DNA of 64,000 bases from NCBI RefSeq assembly GCF_014836405.1, contig NZ_JACSQU010000001.1, positions 248,001 through 312,000 of the forward strand, read 5' to 3'. Below the pieces are notes generated by a model. The model searched no databases, had not been told where the DNA came from, and saw only the letters and a list, made by a program, of their open reading frames with translations. The position numbers and the translations under genes are program-made. Position 1 is the stretch's first letter. Each line of letters opens with the position of its first letter. Positions 48,572 to 58,096 of the stretch are shown one piece after another. The DNA is from Brevundimonas guildfordensis (GTDB lineage: Bacteria; Pseudomonadota; Alphaproteobacteria; Caulobacterales; Caulobacteraceae).

Positions 48572-49624
48572 ATGACACAGCTGACCAACGACAACCGCGC
48601 CCAACTGGAGACCCTTTATCAGCAGATGGAGCCGGAAGGGCTCTATCCGCTGTGGGAGAAGCTGGCGGCCCTGGTGCTGCCCCAGCCGCAGTCGCCGGCC
48701 AAGGTGCACAAATGGGTCTATGACAACGCCCGCGACTATCTGATGCGAGCCGGCGACCTGATCAGCGCCAAGGACGCCGAGCGGCGCGTGCTGATCCTGG
48801 AGAATCCCGGGCTGCCGGGCCATTCGGGCATCACGCCCAGCCTCTACGCGGGCCTGCAGCTGATCCTGCCGGGCGAGGTCGCCCCGGCTCACCGCCACGC
48901 GCAATGCGCCCTGCGCTTCGTGCTGGAAGGCGAGGAAGCCTATACTTCGGTGGACGGCGAGAAGGCGGTGATGCGCCCCTTCGATCTGGTGCTGACGCCG
49001 GGCGGCCAGTGGCATGACCACGGCAATCCGACCGACAAGCCGATGATCTGGCTGGATGGCCTGGACATCCCGACCGTCCGTCACTTCGACGCCAGCTTCG
49101 CTGAGCACTATCACGAGGACCAGTTCCCGGAGCAGGCGCCGGCCGGCGACAGCCTGAACCGATACGGCCGCAACATGCGCCCGCTGAAGGGCCACACGGC
49201 GGACCGTCGCCCGGCGCATCAGCCGCTGTTCCACTATCCCTACGCCGAATGGCGCCCGGCTCTGGACGCCCTGGCGAACAGCGGCGCCGAAATCGATCCG
49301 CATCTGGGACATGCCCTCGAGTTCATGAACCCGATCGACGGCGGCCCGATCATGGCGACCATCTCGGCCCATGTCCGCCTGCTGCCGGCGGGCTTCGAGA
49401 CCAAGCCGCGCCGCTCGACCGACGGCACCATCTTCGTGGTCGTCGAGGGGATGGGCGAGGCCGTGATCGAGGGCGAGACGATCGCTCTGAACCCCCGCGA
49501 CATCGTGGTCGTCCCGTCCTGGAAACAGGTGGTGTTCAAGGCCGACAGCCAGCTTGTGCTGTTCGGCTACTCGGACAAGGCCTGTCAGGAAAAACTGAAT
49601 CTTTACAAGGAAGAAAACGCGTGA
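48572..49624 (+). CDS. nagI: Gentisate 1,2-dioxygenase
   Basis: 350 residues, the normal size of this bicupin enzyme. N-terminal cupin with the iron ligands in PAHRHAQCALRFVLEGE (His-x-His) and GGQWHDHGNP (third His); the C-terminal cupin includes GTIFVVVEGMGEAVIEGE and PRDIVVVPSWKQVVF. It opens gentisate to maleylpyruvate with Fe(II) and O2. GAGGCTTGACCCC separates it by 4 bp from the ferredoxin; the next GTG overlaps its stop. Confidence 0.93.
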   Translation: MTQLTNDNRAQLETLYQQMEPEGLYPLWEKLAALVLPQPQSPAKVHKWVYDNARDYLMRAGDLISAKDAERRVLILENPGLPGHSGITPSLYAGLQLILPGEVAPAHRHAQCALRFVLEGEEAYTSVDGEKAVMRPFDLVLTPGGQWHDHGNPTDKPMIWLDGLDIPTVRHFDASFAEHYHEDQFPEQAPAGDSLNRYGRNMRPLKGHTADRRPAHQPLFHYPYAEWRPALDALANSGAEIDPHLGHALEFMNPIDGGPIMATISAHVRLLPAGFETKPRRSTDGTIFVVVEGMGEAVIEGETIALNPRDIVVVPSWKQVVFKADSQLVLFGYSDKACQEKLNLYKEENA

Positions 49625-50319
49625 GCCTGCTGTTCCAACCGCAAGCGCCGGTCCTGGCCAAGACTTCGACGGGCGACGACTTCCCGGTTCGCCGCATCTT
49701 CTGCGTCGGCCGCAACTACGCCGCCCACGCGCGCGAAATGGGCCGCGATCCGGACCGCGAGCCGCCCTTCTTCTTCACGGCCTGGGCCGAGACGGTCGTG
49801 CCGGACGGAACGACCATCGCCTATCCATCCAAGACCGAGAACTTCCACTATGAGGCGGAGCTGGTCGTCGCCGTCGGCAAGGGCGGTCGCGACATCGCCG
49901 TGGAGGACGCGCTGGACCACGTCTGGGGCTACGCCACCGGCCTGGATATGACCCGCCGCGACCTGCAGCTGGAAGCCCGTGCTCAGGGCCGTCCGTGGGA
50001 CACCGGCAAGAACGTTGAACAGTCTTCGCCGCTGGGCCTGATCCTCAAGGCCGGCGAGGGCGACTTCGACCCGACCAAGGGCGCGATCAAGCTGGCGGTC
50101 AACGGCGAGGTGAAGCAGGACGCCGACCTGGCCGACCTGATCTGGCCGGTGGCGGACATCATCGCCTACCTGTCGACCCTGTGGGAGATCCAGCCGGGCG
50201 ACCTGATCTACACGGGCACCCCGGCGGGCGTCGGCGCCGTGGTTGAGGGCGACGAGATGGTCGTGACCATCGACGGCCTCAGCCCCCTCACCATCAAGGT
50301 CGGCCCCAAGGCCGGCTGA
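49621..50319 (+). CDS. nagK: Fumarylpyruvate hydrolase (FAH family)
   Basis: 232 residues of the fumarylacetoacetase fold. RIFCVGRNYAAHAREMG is the family start; metal ligands Glu in NFHYEAELVVAVG and Asp in GYATGLDMTRRDLQ; catalytic KNVEQSSPLG; then GDLIYTGTPAGVGAVVEGDEM. It cleaves fumarylpyruvate to fumarate and pyruvate, the last step of the glutathione-type gentisate route. GTG start overlaps the dioxygenase stop. Confidence 0.9.
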   Translation: MSLLFQPQAPVLAKTSTGDDFPVRRIFCVGRNYAAHAREMGRDPDREPPFFFTAWAETVVPDGTTIAYPSKTENFHYEAELVVAVGKGGRDIAVEDALDHVWGYATGLDMTRRDLQLEARAQGRPWDTGKNVEQSSPLGLILKAGEGDFDPTKGAIKLAVNGEVKQDADLADLIWPVADIIAYLSTLWEIQPGDLIYTGTPAGVGAVVEGDEMVVTIDGLSPLTIKVGPKAG

Positions 50320-50389
50320 TCCAGCCAACCGCATCAGCAATCACGGAGAGGCGCGCGTCAGACACGCCCTCCGTCGGAGGACTACACAT

Positions 50390-51724
50390 ATGGCAGCCAT
50401 GGGTGAGGGCGGCGGCAACGCCGTCATCGACCGGGCCAAGTTCGGCCCGCTACAGTTCGGCGTCACGGCGCTGTGTTTCATCATCGCCATGCTCGACGGC
50501 TTCGACACTCAGTCGATCGCCTTCGTCGCGCCCAAGATCGCCGAGGACTGGGGCCTGGCCCCCTCGGCGTTCGGCCCGATCTTCGCCATCGGTCTTCTGG
50601 GCCTGACGGTCGGCGCCTTCACCCTGAGCCCGGCGGCGGACAAGTTCGGCCGCAAGACGGTCATCCTGATCTCGACCTTCATCTTCGGCCTGTTCGCCCT
50701 GCTGACGGCCCTCGCCGGGTCGATGAATGAACTGCTGATCTACCGCTTCATCACCGGGGTCGGCCTGGGCGCGGCCATGCCCAACATCATCGCCCTGACC
50801 AGCGAGTACGGCCCAGCCCGCCTGCGCGCGACGCTGGTGACGGTCATGTTCTGCGGCTTCCCGCTGGGCTCGACCATCGGCGGCCTGATCTCGACCTGGC
50901 TGATCGCGACCTGGGACTGGCACTCGGTCTTCGTCGTCGGCGGCGTCCTGCCGTTGCTGCTGCTGCCGGTGCTCTGGTTCATGCTGCCGGAGTCGGTGCG
51001 CTTTCTGGTCGCCAAGGGCGCGCCGGAGCACAAGATCGCTCCCATCGTGAAGAAGATCGACGCCAACGCCTCGGTCAGCGAGTTCATCGCCGGCCTGAAG
51101 GACGAGCAATCGTCGGCGGCCAAGGGCTTCTCGGTCTTCCAGCTGTTCCGAGAGGGCCGCGCGCCGGTGACCCTGCTGCTGTGGGTCGCCTTCTTCATGA
51201 ACCTGCTGGTCATGTACTTCCTGGTGAACTGGCTGCCGACCCTGCTGAAGGGCGCGGGCCTGCCGCTCAGCCTGGCCATTCTGTCCACCGCCACCCTGAA
51301 CCTGGGCGGAGTCGTCGGCGCCATCGTTCTGGGCCGGATGATCGACAAACTCAGCCCCTATCTGGTGCTGGGCACGGCCTATGCCGCCTCGGCCGCCTTC
51401 ATCGCCCTGCTGGCCTTCGGCGGCACCAATCTGACCGTCCTGCTGCTGGGCGCGGCGCTGTCCGGCTTCGGCGTCGTCGGCGCCCAGATCGGCTGCAACG
51501 CCCTGACGGCCGCCGTTTATCCGACCGCCATCCGCGCCACGGGCGTAGGCTGGGCGCTGGGCGTGGGCCGCATCGGCGCTATCGTCGGCCCCTTGGTCGG
51601 CGGCGTGCTGCTGGCCCAGAACTGGTCCCCGCAGTCGCTGATCCTGCTGGCCGTCATCCCCGCCGTGATCGCTTCGATCGCTGTCTTCACCCTTGGCGGC
51701 GTGCGTCGTCGCGCCGGAGTCTGA
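50390..51724 (+). CDS. MFS aromatic acid:H+ symporter (AAHS family)
   Basis: 444 residues, twelve membrane helices. Signatures: ALCFIIAMLDGFDTQSIAFVAP (DGxD of helix 1), SPAADKFGRKTVILIS (loop 2-3), RFITGVGLGAAMPNIIALTSEYGPARLR, and LPESVRFLV in the central loop. AAHS members (PcaK, BenK, GenK) import hydroxylated benzoates. In this operon salicylate or gentisate is the likely substrate. GGAGGACTACACAT precedes the ATG. Confidence 0.92.
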   Translation: MAAMGEGGGNAVIDRAKFGPLQFGVTALCFIIAMLDGFDTQSIAFVAPKIAEDWGLAPSAFGPIFAIGLLGLTVGAFTLSPAADKFGRKTVILISTFIFGLFALLTALAGSMNELLIYRFITGVGLGAAMPNIIALTSEYGPARLRATLVTVMFCGFPLGSTIGGLISTWLIATWDWHSVFVVGGVLPLLLLPVLWFMLPESVRFLVAKGAPEHKIAPIVKKIDANASVSEFIAGLKDEQSSAAKGFSVFQLFREGRAPVTLLLWVAFFMNLLVMYFLVNWLPTLLKGAGLPLSLAILSTATLNLGGVVGAIVLGRMIDKLSPYLVLGTAYAASAAFIALLAFGGTNLTVLLLGAALSGFGVVGAQIGCNALTAAVYPTAIRATGVGWALGVGRIGAIVGPLVGGVLLAQNWSPQSLILLAVIPAVIASIAVFTLGGVRRRAGV

Positions 51725-51728
51725 CCCC

Positions 51729-52358
51729 ATGATCCTGCACGGCTATTTCCGCTCCACGGCCTCCTGGCGCGTTCGTATCGCTCTTGGTCTCAAGGGGCTG
51801 GAGGCCGTGCAGGCCAGCCACCACCTGCGCAAGGGCGATCAGCGCGCGCCGGACTATCTGGCGCTCAACCCGCAGGGCCTGTTGCCCGCCTTCGTGACGG
51901 ACGACGGTGCGGTCCTGACCCAGTCTCTGGCCATTATCGAATATCTGGACGAGGTGGCGCCCCAGCCGTCGCTGTTGCCCGCCGACGCCGTGCTGAAGGC
52001 CAAGGTTCGCGCCGTGGCCCAAGTTGTCGCTTGCGATATCCACCCGGTGCAGAACCTCAAGGTCCTGCAGCGCCTGCGCGACCTTGGCCTGGCCGAAGAG
52101 CAGGTCCAGGCCTGGGCCGCGACCACCATTGAGGAAGGGCTCGACGCCGTCGATAAACTGCTGGCCGACCAGCCGGGACCGTTCGCCTTTGGCGACGCTC
52201 CGACCCTGGCGGACATCTGCATCGTGCCGCAGCTGGGCAATGCCCGGCGGTTTGGCGTCGACATTCGCTGGCCGCGCCTGGCGGCCCTGGAGGCGGCCTG
52301 CCTCGAGCTTCCCGCCTTCCAGAACGCCGTGCCGGGCCAACAGCCCGACGCCGAATAA
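51729..52358 (+). CDS. nagL: Maleylpyruvate isomerase (zeta-class glutathione transferase)
   Basis: 209 residues. The zeta-class motif reads STASWRVRIALGLKGL, then NPQGLLPAFVTDDGAVLTQSLAIIEYLDE (glutathione-binding thioredoxin fold) and a helical C-terminal domain ending LPAFQNAVPGQQPDAE. It isomerises maleylpyruvate to fumarylpyruvate with glutathione, linking NagI and NagK. Maleylacetoacetate isomerase is a sister function; context decides. Confidence 0.9.
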   Translation: MILHGYFRSTASWRVRIALGLKGLEAVQASHHLRKGDQRAPDYLALNPQGLLPAFVTDDGAVLTQSLAIIEYLDEVAPQPSLLPADAVLKAKVRAVAQVVACDIHPVQNLKVLQRLRDLGLAEEQVQAWAATTIEEGLDAVDKLLADQPGPFAFGDAPTLADICIVPQLGNARRFGVDIRWPRLAALEAACLELPAFQNAVPGQQPDAE

Positions 52359-52416
52359 TCCAACATCCAGTCGAACCGAGCGCGGAGCCAACCGCGCCCT
52401 TTCCCGGAGGAAATCC

Positions 52417-53865
52417 ATGACCATCGTTGCTGCGGCCGCCGCCGCATTGTTGTCGCACGCCCCTACGCCCGCCGCCGCCGAGGCTCCGATCCCGACGGCG
52501 CCGGCAGCGGGGCCAGCCGTCACGCCGGCCGCGCCGGCCGCCCCTCCGCCGTTCAAGCTGATCAACCACGACGAAAGCTACGCCTATCTGGCGGACCCGG
52601 CCAGACGGACCTCGACCTGGTCGAAGTTCAAGTACGCCCCGGTCGGCGGCGAGGGCAGCCCGGTCTGGGCGAGTTTCGGCGGAGAACTGCGCTTCCGCGC
52701 CGAACACCGCGACAATGAGCGCTTCGGTCGCGGCCTTCAGGATACCGGCGGCAATTTCCAGACCCGCTCCCGGCTGTGGGGCGAACTGAATCTGGGGTCC
52801 TCCCTGCGCGCCTTCGTGGATGTTCAGGACGCGCGGACCTCGGGGCTCTCTAGCGGCGAGCCGGTGATTGAGGAGAACCGCACCGACCTGCACCAAGCCT
52901 TCGTCGAAGCGAAGACGGTTCTGGGCGAGGGCGCGCTGCGCGTCCGTGCGGGCCGACAGGAGTTCGGTCAAGGCGGTTTCCGCCTGTTCGACATGCGAGA
53001 GGGGGCCAACGCCCGCGTGGCTCTGGACATGGTGCGGGTGCTGTATGACAGCCCGACCGGCTGGAGCGGCGGCGCCTTCGCCGGCTATGCCCTGCGCGAA
53101 GGAAAGGCTTCGTGGGACGACGCCACCAACTTCGACTATCGCCTGTATGGCGCCACGGCGGCCAAGACGCTGGGGCAGGGGGCGACGGCGCCGAAGCTGG
53201 AGCTGCTCTATGCTAACACCGATCGCCTGGTGACGCCGTTCGATGGCCAGATCGCCGGCCGCGATGATCGCGACACCCTGTCGGTGCGCCTGTCGGGCAA
53301 GGTCGCGCCCTGGGACTATGAGGTCGAGGCGGTCAAGCAGTGGGGCTCGTTCCGCGACCTCGACATCGACGCGTGGTTCTTCTCCGCCGTCGGCGGCCGC
53401 ACCTTCGCGGACGTGAAGTGGTCGCCGCGCGTGGCCGTGCGTCTGGACGTCGGGTCCGGCGACAAGGACCCGAACGACGGCAAGCTGAACAGCTTCAACC
53501 CCCTGTTCCCGCAACCGGCGGCCCTGCGCACCGATCTGGGCTTCGCCAACATGGTGCTGCTGCAACCCGAGGTGACGGTGCGGCCTTCGCCCAAGCTGAC
53601 CCTCGGCGCCAACACGGCGGGCCTGTGGCGTCAGAGCAAGGACGACGGCCTCTACGCCCTGTCCGGGATGGTGCTTCGCAGCGCCGACGAGGGGCAGTCG
53701 TCCTATGTCGGCTGGCGCACGGGCGTCTTCGCCCGCTACGCCCTGACGCCCTTTGTTTCGGTGATGGGCGTGGCCAACTACACCAAGGCCGGGGATTTCC
53801 TGAAAGAGACGGGGACGGCGGAAGATCAGTCCTACCTGGGGACATTCTTGACCTTCCGCTTCTGA
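52417..53865 (+). CDS. Outer-membrane porin, alginate-export-like
   Basis: 482 residues with a signal peptide (about 1-24, cut near AAAEAP), a Pro/Ala linker, and a beta-barrel ending in Phe (YLGTFLTFRF). GGELRFRAEHRDNERFGRG, LRVRAGRQEFGQGGFRLFDMREG and NTAGLWRQSKDDGLYAL are typical of the alginate-export/AlgE-like barrel family. It probably admits the aromatic acid. The ATG at 52417 follows GGAGGAAATCC; a longer open frame to 52024 is antisense-like overlap with the isomerase and is rejected. Confidence 0.88.
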   Translation: MTIVAAAAAALLSHAPTPAAAEAPIPTAPAAGPAVTPAAPAAPPPFKLINHDESYAYLADPARRTSTWSKFKYAPVGGEGSPVWASFGGELRFRAEHRDNERFGRGLQDTGGNFQTRSRLWGELNLGSSLRAFVDVQDARTSGLSSGEPVIEENRTDLHQAFVEAKTVLGEGALRVRAGRQEFGQGGFRLFDMREGANARVALDMVRVLYDSPTGWSGGAFAGYALREGKASWDDATNFDYRLYGATAAKTLGQGATAPKLELLYANTDRLVTPFDGQIAGRDDRDTLSVRLSGKVAPWDYEVEAVKQWGSFRDLDIDAWFFSAVGGRTFADVKWSPRVAVRLDVGSGDKDPNDGKLNSFNPLFPQPAALRTDLGFANMVLLQPEVTVRPSPKLTLGANTAGLWRQSKDDGLYALSGMVLRSADEGQSSYVGWRTGVFARYALTPFVSVMGVANYTKAGDFLKETGTAEDQSYLGTFLTFRF

Positions 53866-53871
53866 CTTCGG

Positions 53872-53892
53872 GGGGCCGCAAGATGCGGCCCC
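53872..53892 (+). terminator. Terminator of the salicylate/gentisate operon
   Basis: GGGGCCGCA / TGCGGCCCC arms with a 3-nt loop, followed by TTCCTTCTT, 7 bp after the porin stop. Confidence 0.75.
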
Positions 53893-53992
53893 TTCCTTCT
53901 TCCCAAAAGGCTGGGTCTGGCCGCGGCGTCAGGCGACGGGGTTCGTTCCTTGCTGACGCGCCGAGCCGGGAGCAAGGCGCGGCCGCCGGCCT

Positions 53993-54631
53993 CTAGTCGG
54001 CTCGGGGATGCATGGCGAGGAAAGCGGGCAGCAGGCTGGCCGTGACCCTGCGGCTGGCGTCCTCGGACTGGCCCAGCATTTCCCGCAGGGGCGCTCCGAT
54101 CAGCGCATCCCCAAAGGCGCCCAGGGCGATGAAGAGGACCGCTGACCCGATCGTTTCATCGGGATTATCCACGTTCAGGCCCAGTTTCTCTTGGATGGCC
54201 ACCACAAGGGCTTGAACGGCCTCGCGCACCGGTTCGAGGTGCGACAGGTCTCCGGACAAGGCGATCCAAGCCGCCAGGCGACCGGCCCCTCCGGCCGCGA
54301 AGGCGTCGAACACGGCGTTGATCAGCTCTAGAGGGGCGCCCTCATCGGTGCGAAGCCGGGCGACCGCAGCGTCCAGGGCATCGCTTAGATCTGCGACCAT
54401 TGATCCCATCAAGGCCGACTGCAGGCCCGCGGCCGAGCCGAAATGGTGAATCAAATTCGCATGGGTGACGCCGATCTCTGCCGCCACGGCAGCAAGGGTC
54501 ACGGCGTTCGGCCCCCCCGAAATCAGAAGCGTTCGCGCCGAAGCCAGCGCCTCGCGGCGGGCTTCCTCTGGCGAACGGCGACGGCGGCGCGGTTTCTCGG
54601 GCTTCGTGATCGACATTGGTTGGAGTGACAT
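53993..54631 (-). CDS. TetR-family transcriptional regulator
   Basis: 212 residues from ATG 54631; 54616 is an alternative and neither has a clear ribosome site. A basic lead (KPEKPRRRRRSPEEARREAL) precedes the helix-turn-helix (TLAAVAAEIGVTHANLIHHFGSAAGLQSALMG, about 40-72). The ligand domain is helical and unassigned. It is divergent from the TonB receptor, and a near-perfect palindrome in that gap (54970-54985) is a possible operator. Confidence 0.87.
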   Translation of the reverse strand: MSLQPMSITKPEKPRRRRRSPEEARREALASARTLLISGGPNAVTLAAVAAEIGVTHANLIHHFGSAAGLQSALMGSMVADLSDALDAAVARLRTDEGAPLELINAVFDAFAAGGAGRLAAWIALSGDLSHLEPVREAVQALVVAIQEKLGLNVDNPDETIGSAVLFIALGAFGDALIGAPLREMLGQSEDASRRVTASLLPAFLAMHPRAD

Positions 54632-54676
54632 CCGTGTAGGTAGCAGTCTCTTACGGATCGCCGAGGACGGCGGCAA

Positions 54677-55100
54677 GCCCGCTGACGCGTCGCGCGTGTC
54701 GGATGAGTGTAAGGGTGTCGCGGTGTTTCGTGAAACCTTGCTTGCGCCGGCGGCCCCCGATCGGACAACCGGAGATGGGCCGGACAGGTCGGCGCGGACA
54801 CATTCAGGCTGAAGCCAGAAGCATCCGGGGCTTCTCTTGAAAGCCCCCCGCCTCTCTCAAATAAATCAGCCAGATGCCTCGGGCAGGGCGCAGAGCGTCG
54901 GCGGGAATGCGTCGCGGCGGGGGCCCGAATCCTTCCCTTAGGTTATCCGACATCTATGTAAGTAAGTTGTTGACACGCGTATCAATAGATGGATCGTTAG
55001 GGGCAGCTGTCGGCGCATCCGCCTCGTCGCCAGCTCGACTAAAGGCGGGAGGAAGCATTCGGCCAGGCTGGGGAGCAGGGCCGTGCAGGGGAGGGTTTTC
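54677..55100. other. Regulatory gap upstream of the TonB receptor
   Basis: Over 400 bp without a gene. Contains the palindrome at 54970-54985 overlapping a TTGACA-like hexamer. Confidence 0.5.
54970..54985. promoter_or_regulatory. Candidate operator palindrome
   Basis: TTGACACGCGTATCAA: symmetrical TTGA-n-ACGCGT-n-TCAA, about 115 bp before the TonB receptor start and beside a TetR gene. Function inferred from symmetry and position. Confidence 0.4.
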
Positions 55101-58067
55101 ATGGCTTCTGCGGCCCGTAATTGTGCGCGTCTGACTGTCACCGCGTCGGCTGTCGCCCTTCTTGCAGCGGCCGGCCCCGCGCTGGCTCAGGAGGCCGCGC
55201 CGTCCCAGGACGCGACGACGGTCGGCGACATCATCGTTACGGCCCAGAAGCGGGAACAATCCATCCAGGACGTGCCGATCGCGGTCACGGCGCTTTCCGC
55301 CGAGAACCTGGACGCCCTTAAGATTGAAGGGGGGGCAGAGCTGATGCGGGCGGTCCCCAACGTCAGCTTCTCCAAGTCGAATTTCAGCATGTATAACTTC
55401 TCGATCCGGGGGATCGGCACGAAAGCAGTGTCCGCCGCGTCGGACCCGGCGGTGGCTGTCAGCTTCAACAACAGCCCTCTGATCCGTAACCGGCTGTTCG
55501 AGCAGGAATACCTGGACGTCAATCGCGTCGAGGTCCTGCGCGGGCCCCAGGGCACCTTGTATGGACGCAACGCCACTGGCGGCGTCGTCAACATGATCCC
55601 CAATCTGCCTGGGCCAGATTTTGAGGCGATGCTCAAGGCAGAAGCTGGCAACTACAGCTCGATGCGCGGCCAGATGATGGTCAACCTGCCAGTCGCCGAT
55701 ACCTTCTGGGTCAGGGCGGCGGCGTCGCTGACCAAGCGTGACGGCTTTGACTACAACAGCCACACGGATCGGCGCGTCAATGATCGCGACCTGTGGTCTA
55801 CGCGCCTCTCCGCCGCGTGGGAGCCTTCGGACAACTTCCGCGCGAACCTTGCCTGGGAGCATTTTGAAGAGGATGACCGGCGGGCGCGCACAGGTAAGAT
55901 GCTTTGTACGCGGGACCCCGGTCCGACCAAGGTCGGCAATACGGTTGTGACGTCCAAGGCCCTTCGCGATCGCCTAAGTCAGGGCTGTCTGCCGGGCTCT
56001 CTCTATAGCGACGCAGCTTACAGCGCGCCCAATGCCGCTTCGCTCGCCTATATGTTTGTCGCTGGAGGCATTAGCGGAGGCACCGATCCTGTTTCAGGAA
56101 GGTACGTGAATCCGATAGATTTCGGAGTGGATCCATATGAAGGCGTGGAAAATCCTCGCAATCTGCGCGAGTTTTCCATGTCGTACGATCCGGTGTTCAG
56201 AGCCAAGAATGACGTGGTGCAACTGAATGTCGAATTTGATCTTCCTAACAATCTGAAATTCGTTTCTCAGACAACATATTCTAAGGACGATTATTATTCG
56301 TCCCAGGATTACGCCAGATACCTTAGTAATCCAATCGTCAATGACATGGGTAGTCTCATTGATGTTTTTGGCGAGCCCTTTGAGCAGGACATGACATCTG
56401 GCGGGCTGTACTATGACCCGCAGCTCGGACGGTCGAACCGGATGATATCCGCTGACCTGAGCCAGTCGGATAACAAGCAGATATACCAGGAGTTCAGACT
56501 CGCGTCTGACTGGTCGAACGGCGTGAATTTCAGCGTAGGCGCGAACTACCTGAACTTTAAAACGCAAGACGATTACTACGTCTTCAATAACATATTCACG
56601 ATGATCGCGGAGTATTGGTACAACTCCGATATCTCCAGATTTGGGCTTTTCAAAGCTGATTGCGACGACACGCAATGGAAGGAGTGCGTGTACGTAGATC
56701 CAACGTCGTTAAACGACCTGGATGGCGACGGGCACAACTATTTTCGCAGCCTGAACAAGGTCAAGGTCGAGTCCATGGCTGTGTTCGGAGAGTTCTACTG
56801 GGATGTCTCATCCGACGTCAGACTCACCGCCGGGCTCAGATACACGGATGATACGAAGGTCACGACGCCTTACCCAAGCGAACTGCTTCTGGGCGCCGAC
56901 GACAAGGGGGAGGGCGCGGCGACTGGCGGTTATCGCCGGCGGGGCTTCTCCGCCCTGCCTGACGTCAAGCAGAACTGGCAGGCCGTGACAGGCCGCCTGG
57001 TTGCTGACTGGAAGCCGAAGCTCAGCTTCACGGACGATACCTTGATCTACGCCTCTTACGCGCGGGGTTACAAGGGCGGCGGAACCAATCCTCCGCGAAT
57101 GAACATCAACCCTGTCGTCGTCCAGTATCAGCCGTTGGAATCCCAGTTTGACCCCGAGTATGTCAATGCATTCGAAATCGGTTCTAAAAATACTCTTATG
57201 GACGGCGGGCTGAGGCTCAACGCCACCGCCTTCTATTACGACTATAAGGATTATCAGGTTTCCCAGATTACAGACCGCATCTCTCTGAATGAGAATTTTG
57301 ACGCGCGCTCGTGGGGCTTGGAGTTGGAGACCATCTTCCAACCCAATCGAAACTTCAGAGTGGACGCCAACCTTGGCTACCTGAACACGCGTCTGGGCGA
57401 CGGCTCTCAATCGATTGACGTGATGAACCGCGCCCAGGGGAACGAGGATTGGGTCGTTGTTCGGCCGTGGTTGCAGGTGCCGTCCAACTGTATCGCGCCG
57501 CGAGAGCATGTTGAGGCGATCTTGAACTCGTGGCTGCCCGAGAATTTCGGGGTTCAGGCCTTGTCTGCTCTGTGCGGGGGGTCTGTACGCACAGGGACAT
57601 TTGATCCGAACTTCTCACCCGAATACGGGCCGATACCTTTGTATATGCTGTATGGCTTTACGTATGACTATCGGACGGCCCCCAATGGAGGGCGCGGATT
57701 CTACGCCGACATTTCTGGTAACGAGCTGCCGAATTCGCCCAACTGGACCGCGAACATCGGCATGCAATACAGCTGGTTTCCAGCCTCGTTCGAGGTGACG
57801 TTAAGACTCGATCACTATTTCCAGTCTTCTAGTTACGCTAGAGTTTATAACACGGAGTATGATCGTCTTAAGGCATGGGACAATACCAATGTATCGCTGG
57901 GCATATACAGCGATGATGGGTTAGCGATCCAGGCCTATGTCAAAAACGTCTTTGACAAGTCGCCGCTGACAGATGCCTTCACGAACAGTGATGACACCGG
58001 GCTACCGGCCAATGTGTTCACGCTCGACCCCCGGCTCTATGCAATTTCCGTAAGCAAGAAGTTCTGA
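55101..58067 (+). CDS. TonB-dependent outer-membrane receptor
   Basis: 988 residues. Signal peptide MASAARNCARLTVTASAVAL... cut near GPALAQ; plug domain with DIIVTAQKREQSIQDVPIAVTALSAENL, FSIRGIG and VEVLRGPQGTLYGRNATGGVVNMI; C-terminal barrel ending in the aromatic YAISVSKKF. The ATG at 55101 follows GGGGAGGG; a GTG at 55083 is less likely. Substrate is unknown; large Caulobacterales receptors take up carbohydrates, lignin-derived aromatics or siderophores. The middle (about 56,050-56,850) and part of the 3' half are more AT-rich than the surroundings, a sign of transfer or recent recombination. Confidence 0.92.
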   Translation: MASAARNCARLTVTASAVALLAAAGPALAQEAAPSQDATTVGDIIVTAQKREQSIQDVPIAVTALSAENLDALKIEGGAELMRAVPNVSFSKSNFSMYNFSIRGIGTKAVSAASDPAVAVSFNNSPLIRNRLFEQEYLDVNRVEVLRGPQGTLYGRNATGGVVNMIPNLPGPDFEAMLKAEAGNYSSMRGQMMVNLPVADTFWVRAAASLTKRDGFDYNSHTDRRVNDRDLWSTRLSAAWEPSDNFRANLAWEHFEEDDRRARTGKMLCTRDPGPTKVGNTVVTSKALRDRLSQGCLPGSLYSDAAYSAPNAASLAYMFVAGGISGGTDPVSGRYVNPIDFGVDPYEGVENPRNLREFSMSYDPVFRAKNDVVQLNVEFDLPNNLKFVSQTTYSKDDYYSSQDYARYLSNPIVNDMGSLIDVFGEPFEQDMTSGGLYYDPQLGRSNRMISADLSQSDNKQIYQEFRLASDWSNGVNFSVGANYLNFKTQDDYYVFNNIFTMIAEYWYNSDISRFGLFKADCDDTQWKECVYVDPTSLNDLDGDGHNYFRSLNKVKVESMAVFGEFYWDVSSDVRLTAGLRYTDDTKVTTPYPSELLLGADDKGEGAATGGYRRRGFSALPDVKQNWQAVTGRLVADWKPKLSFTDDTLIYASYARGYKGGGTNPPRMNINPVVVQYQPLESQFDPEYVNAFEIGSKNTLMDGGLRLNATAFYYDYKDYQVSQITDRISLNENFDARSWGLELETIFQPNRNFRVDANLGYLNTRLGDGSQSIDVMNRAQGNEDWVVVRPWLQVPSNCIAPREHVEAILNSWLPENFGVQALSALCGGSVRTGTFDPNFSPEYGPIPLYMLYGFTYDYRTAPNGGRGFYADISGNELPNSPNWTANIGMQYSWFPASFEVTLRLDHYFQSSSYARVYNTEYDRLKAWDNTNVSLGIYSDDGLAIQAYVKNVFDKSPLTDAFTNSDDTGLPANVFTLDPRLYAISVSKKF

Positions 58068-58096
58068 ATTCTATTGCTGCGGCGGTCTGGGTCGAG

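Noticed and set aside
50450..51730. 426-codon minus-strand frame
   Set aside because: Gln/Asp/Arg-rich shadow of the MFS transporter.
52057..53565. 502-codon minus-strand frame
   Set aside because: Antisense to the isomerase and porin genes; no family features.
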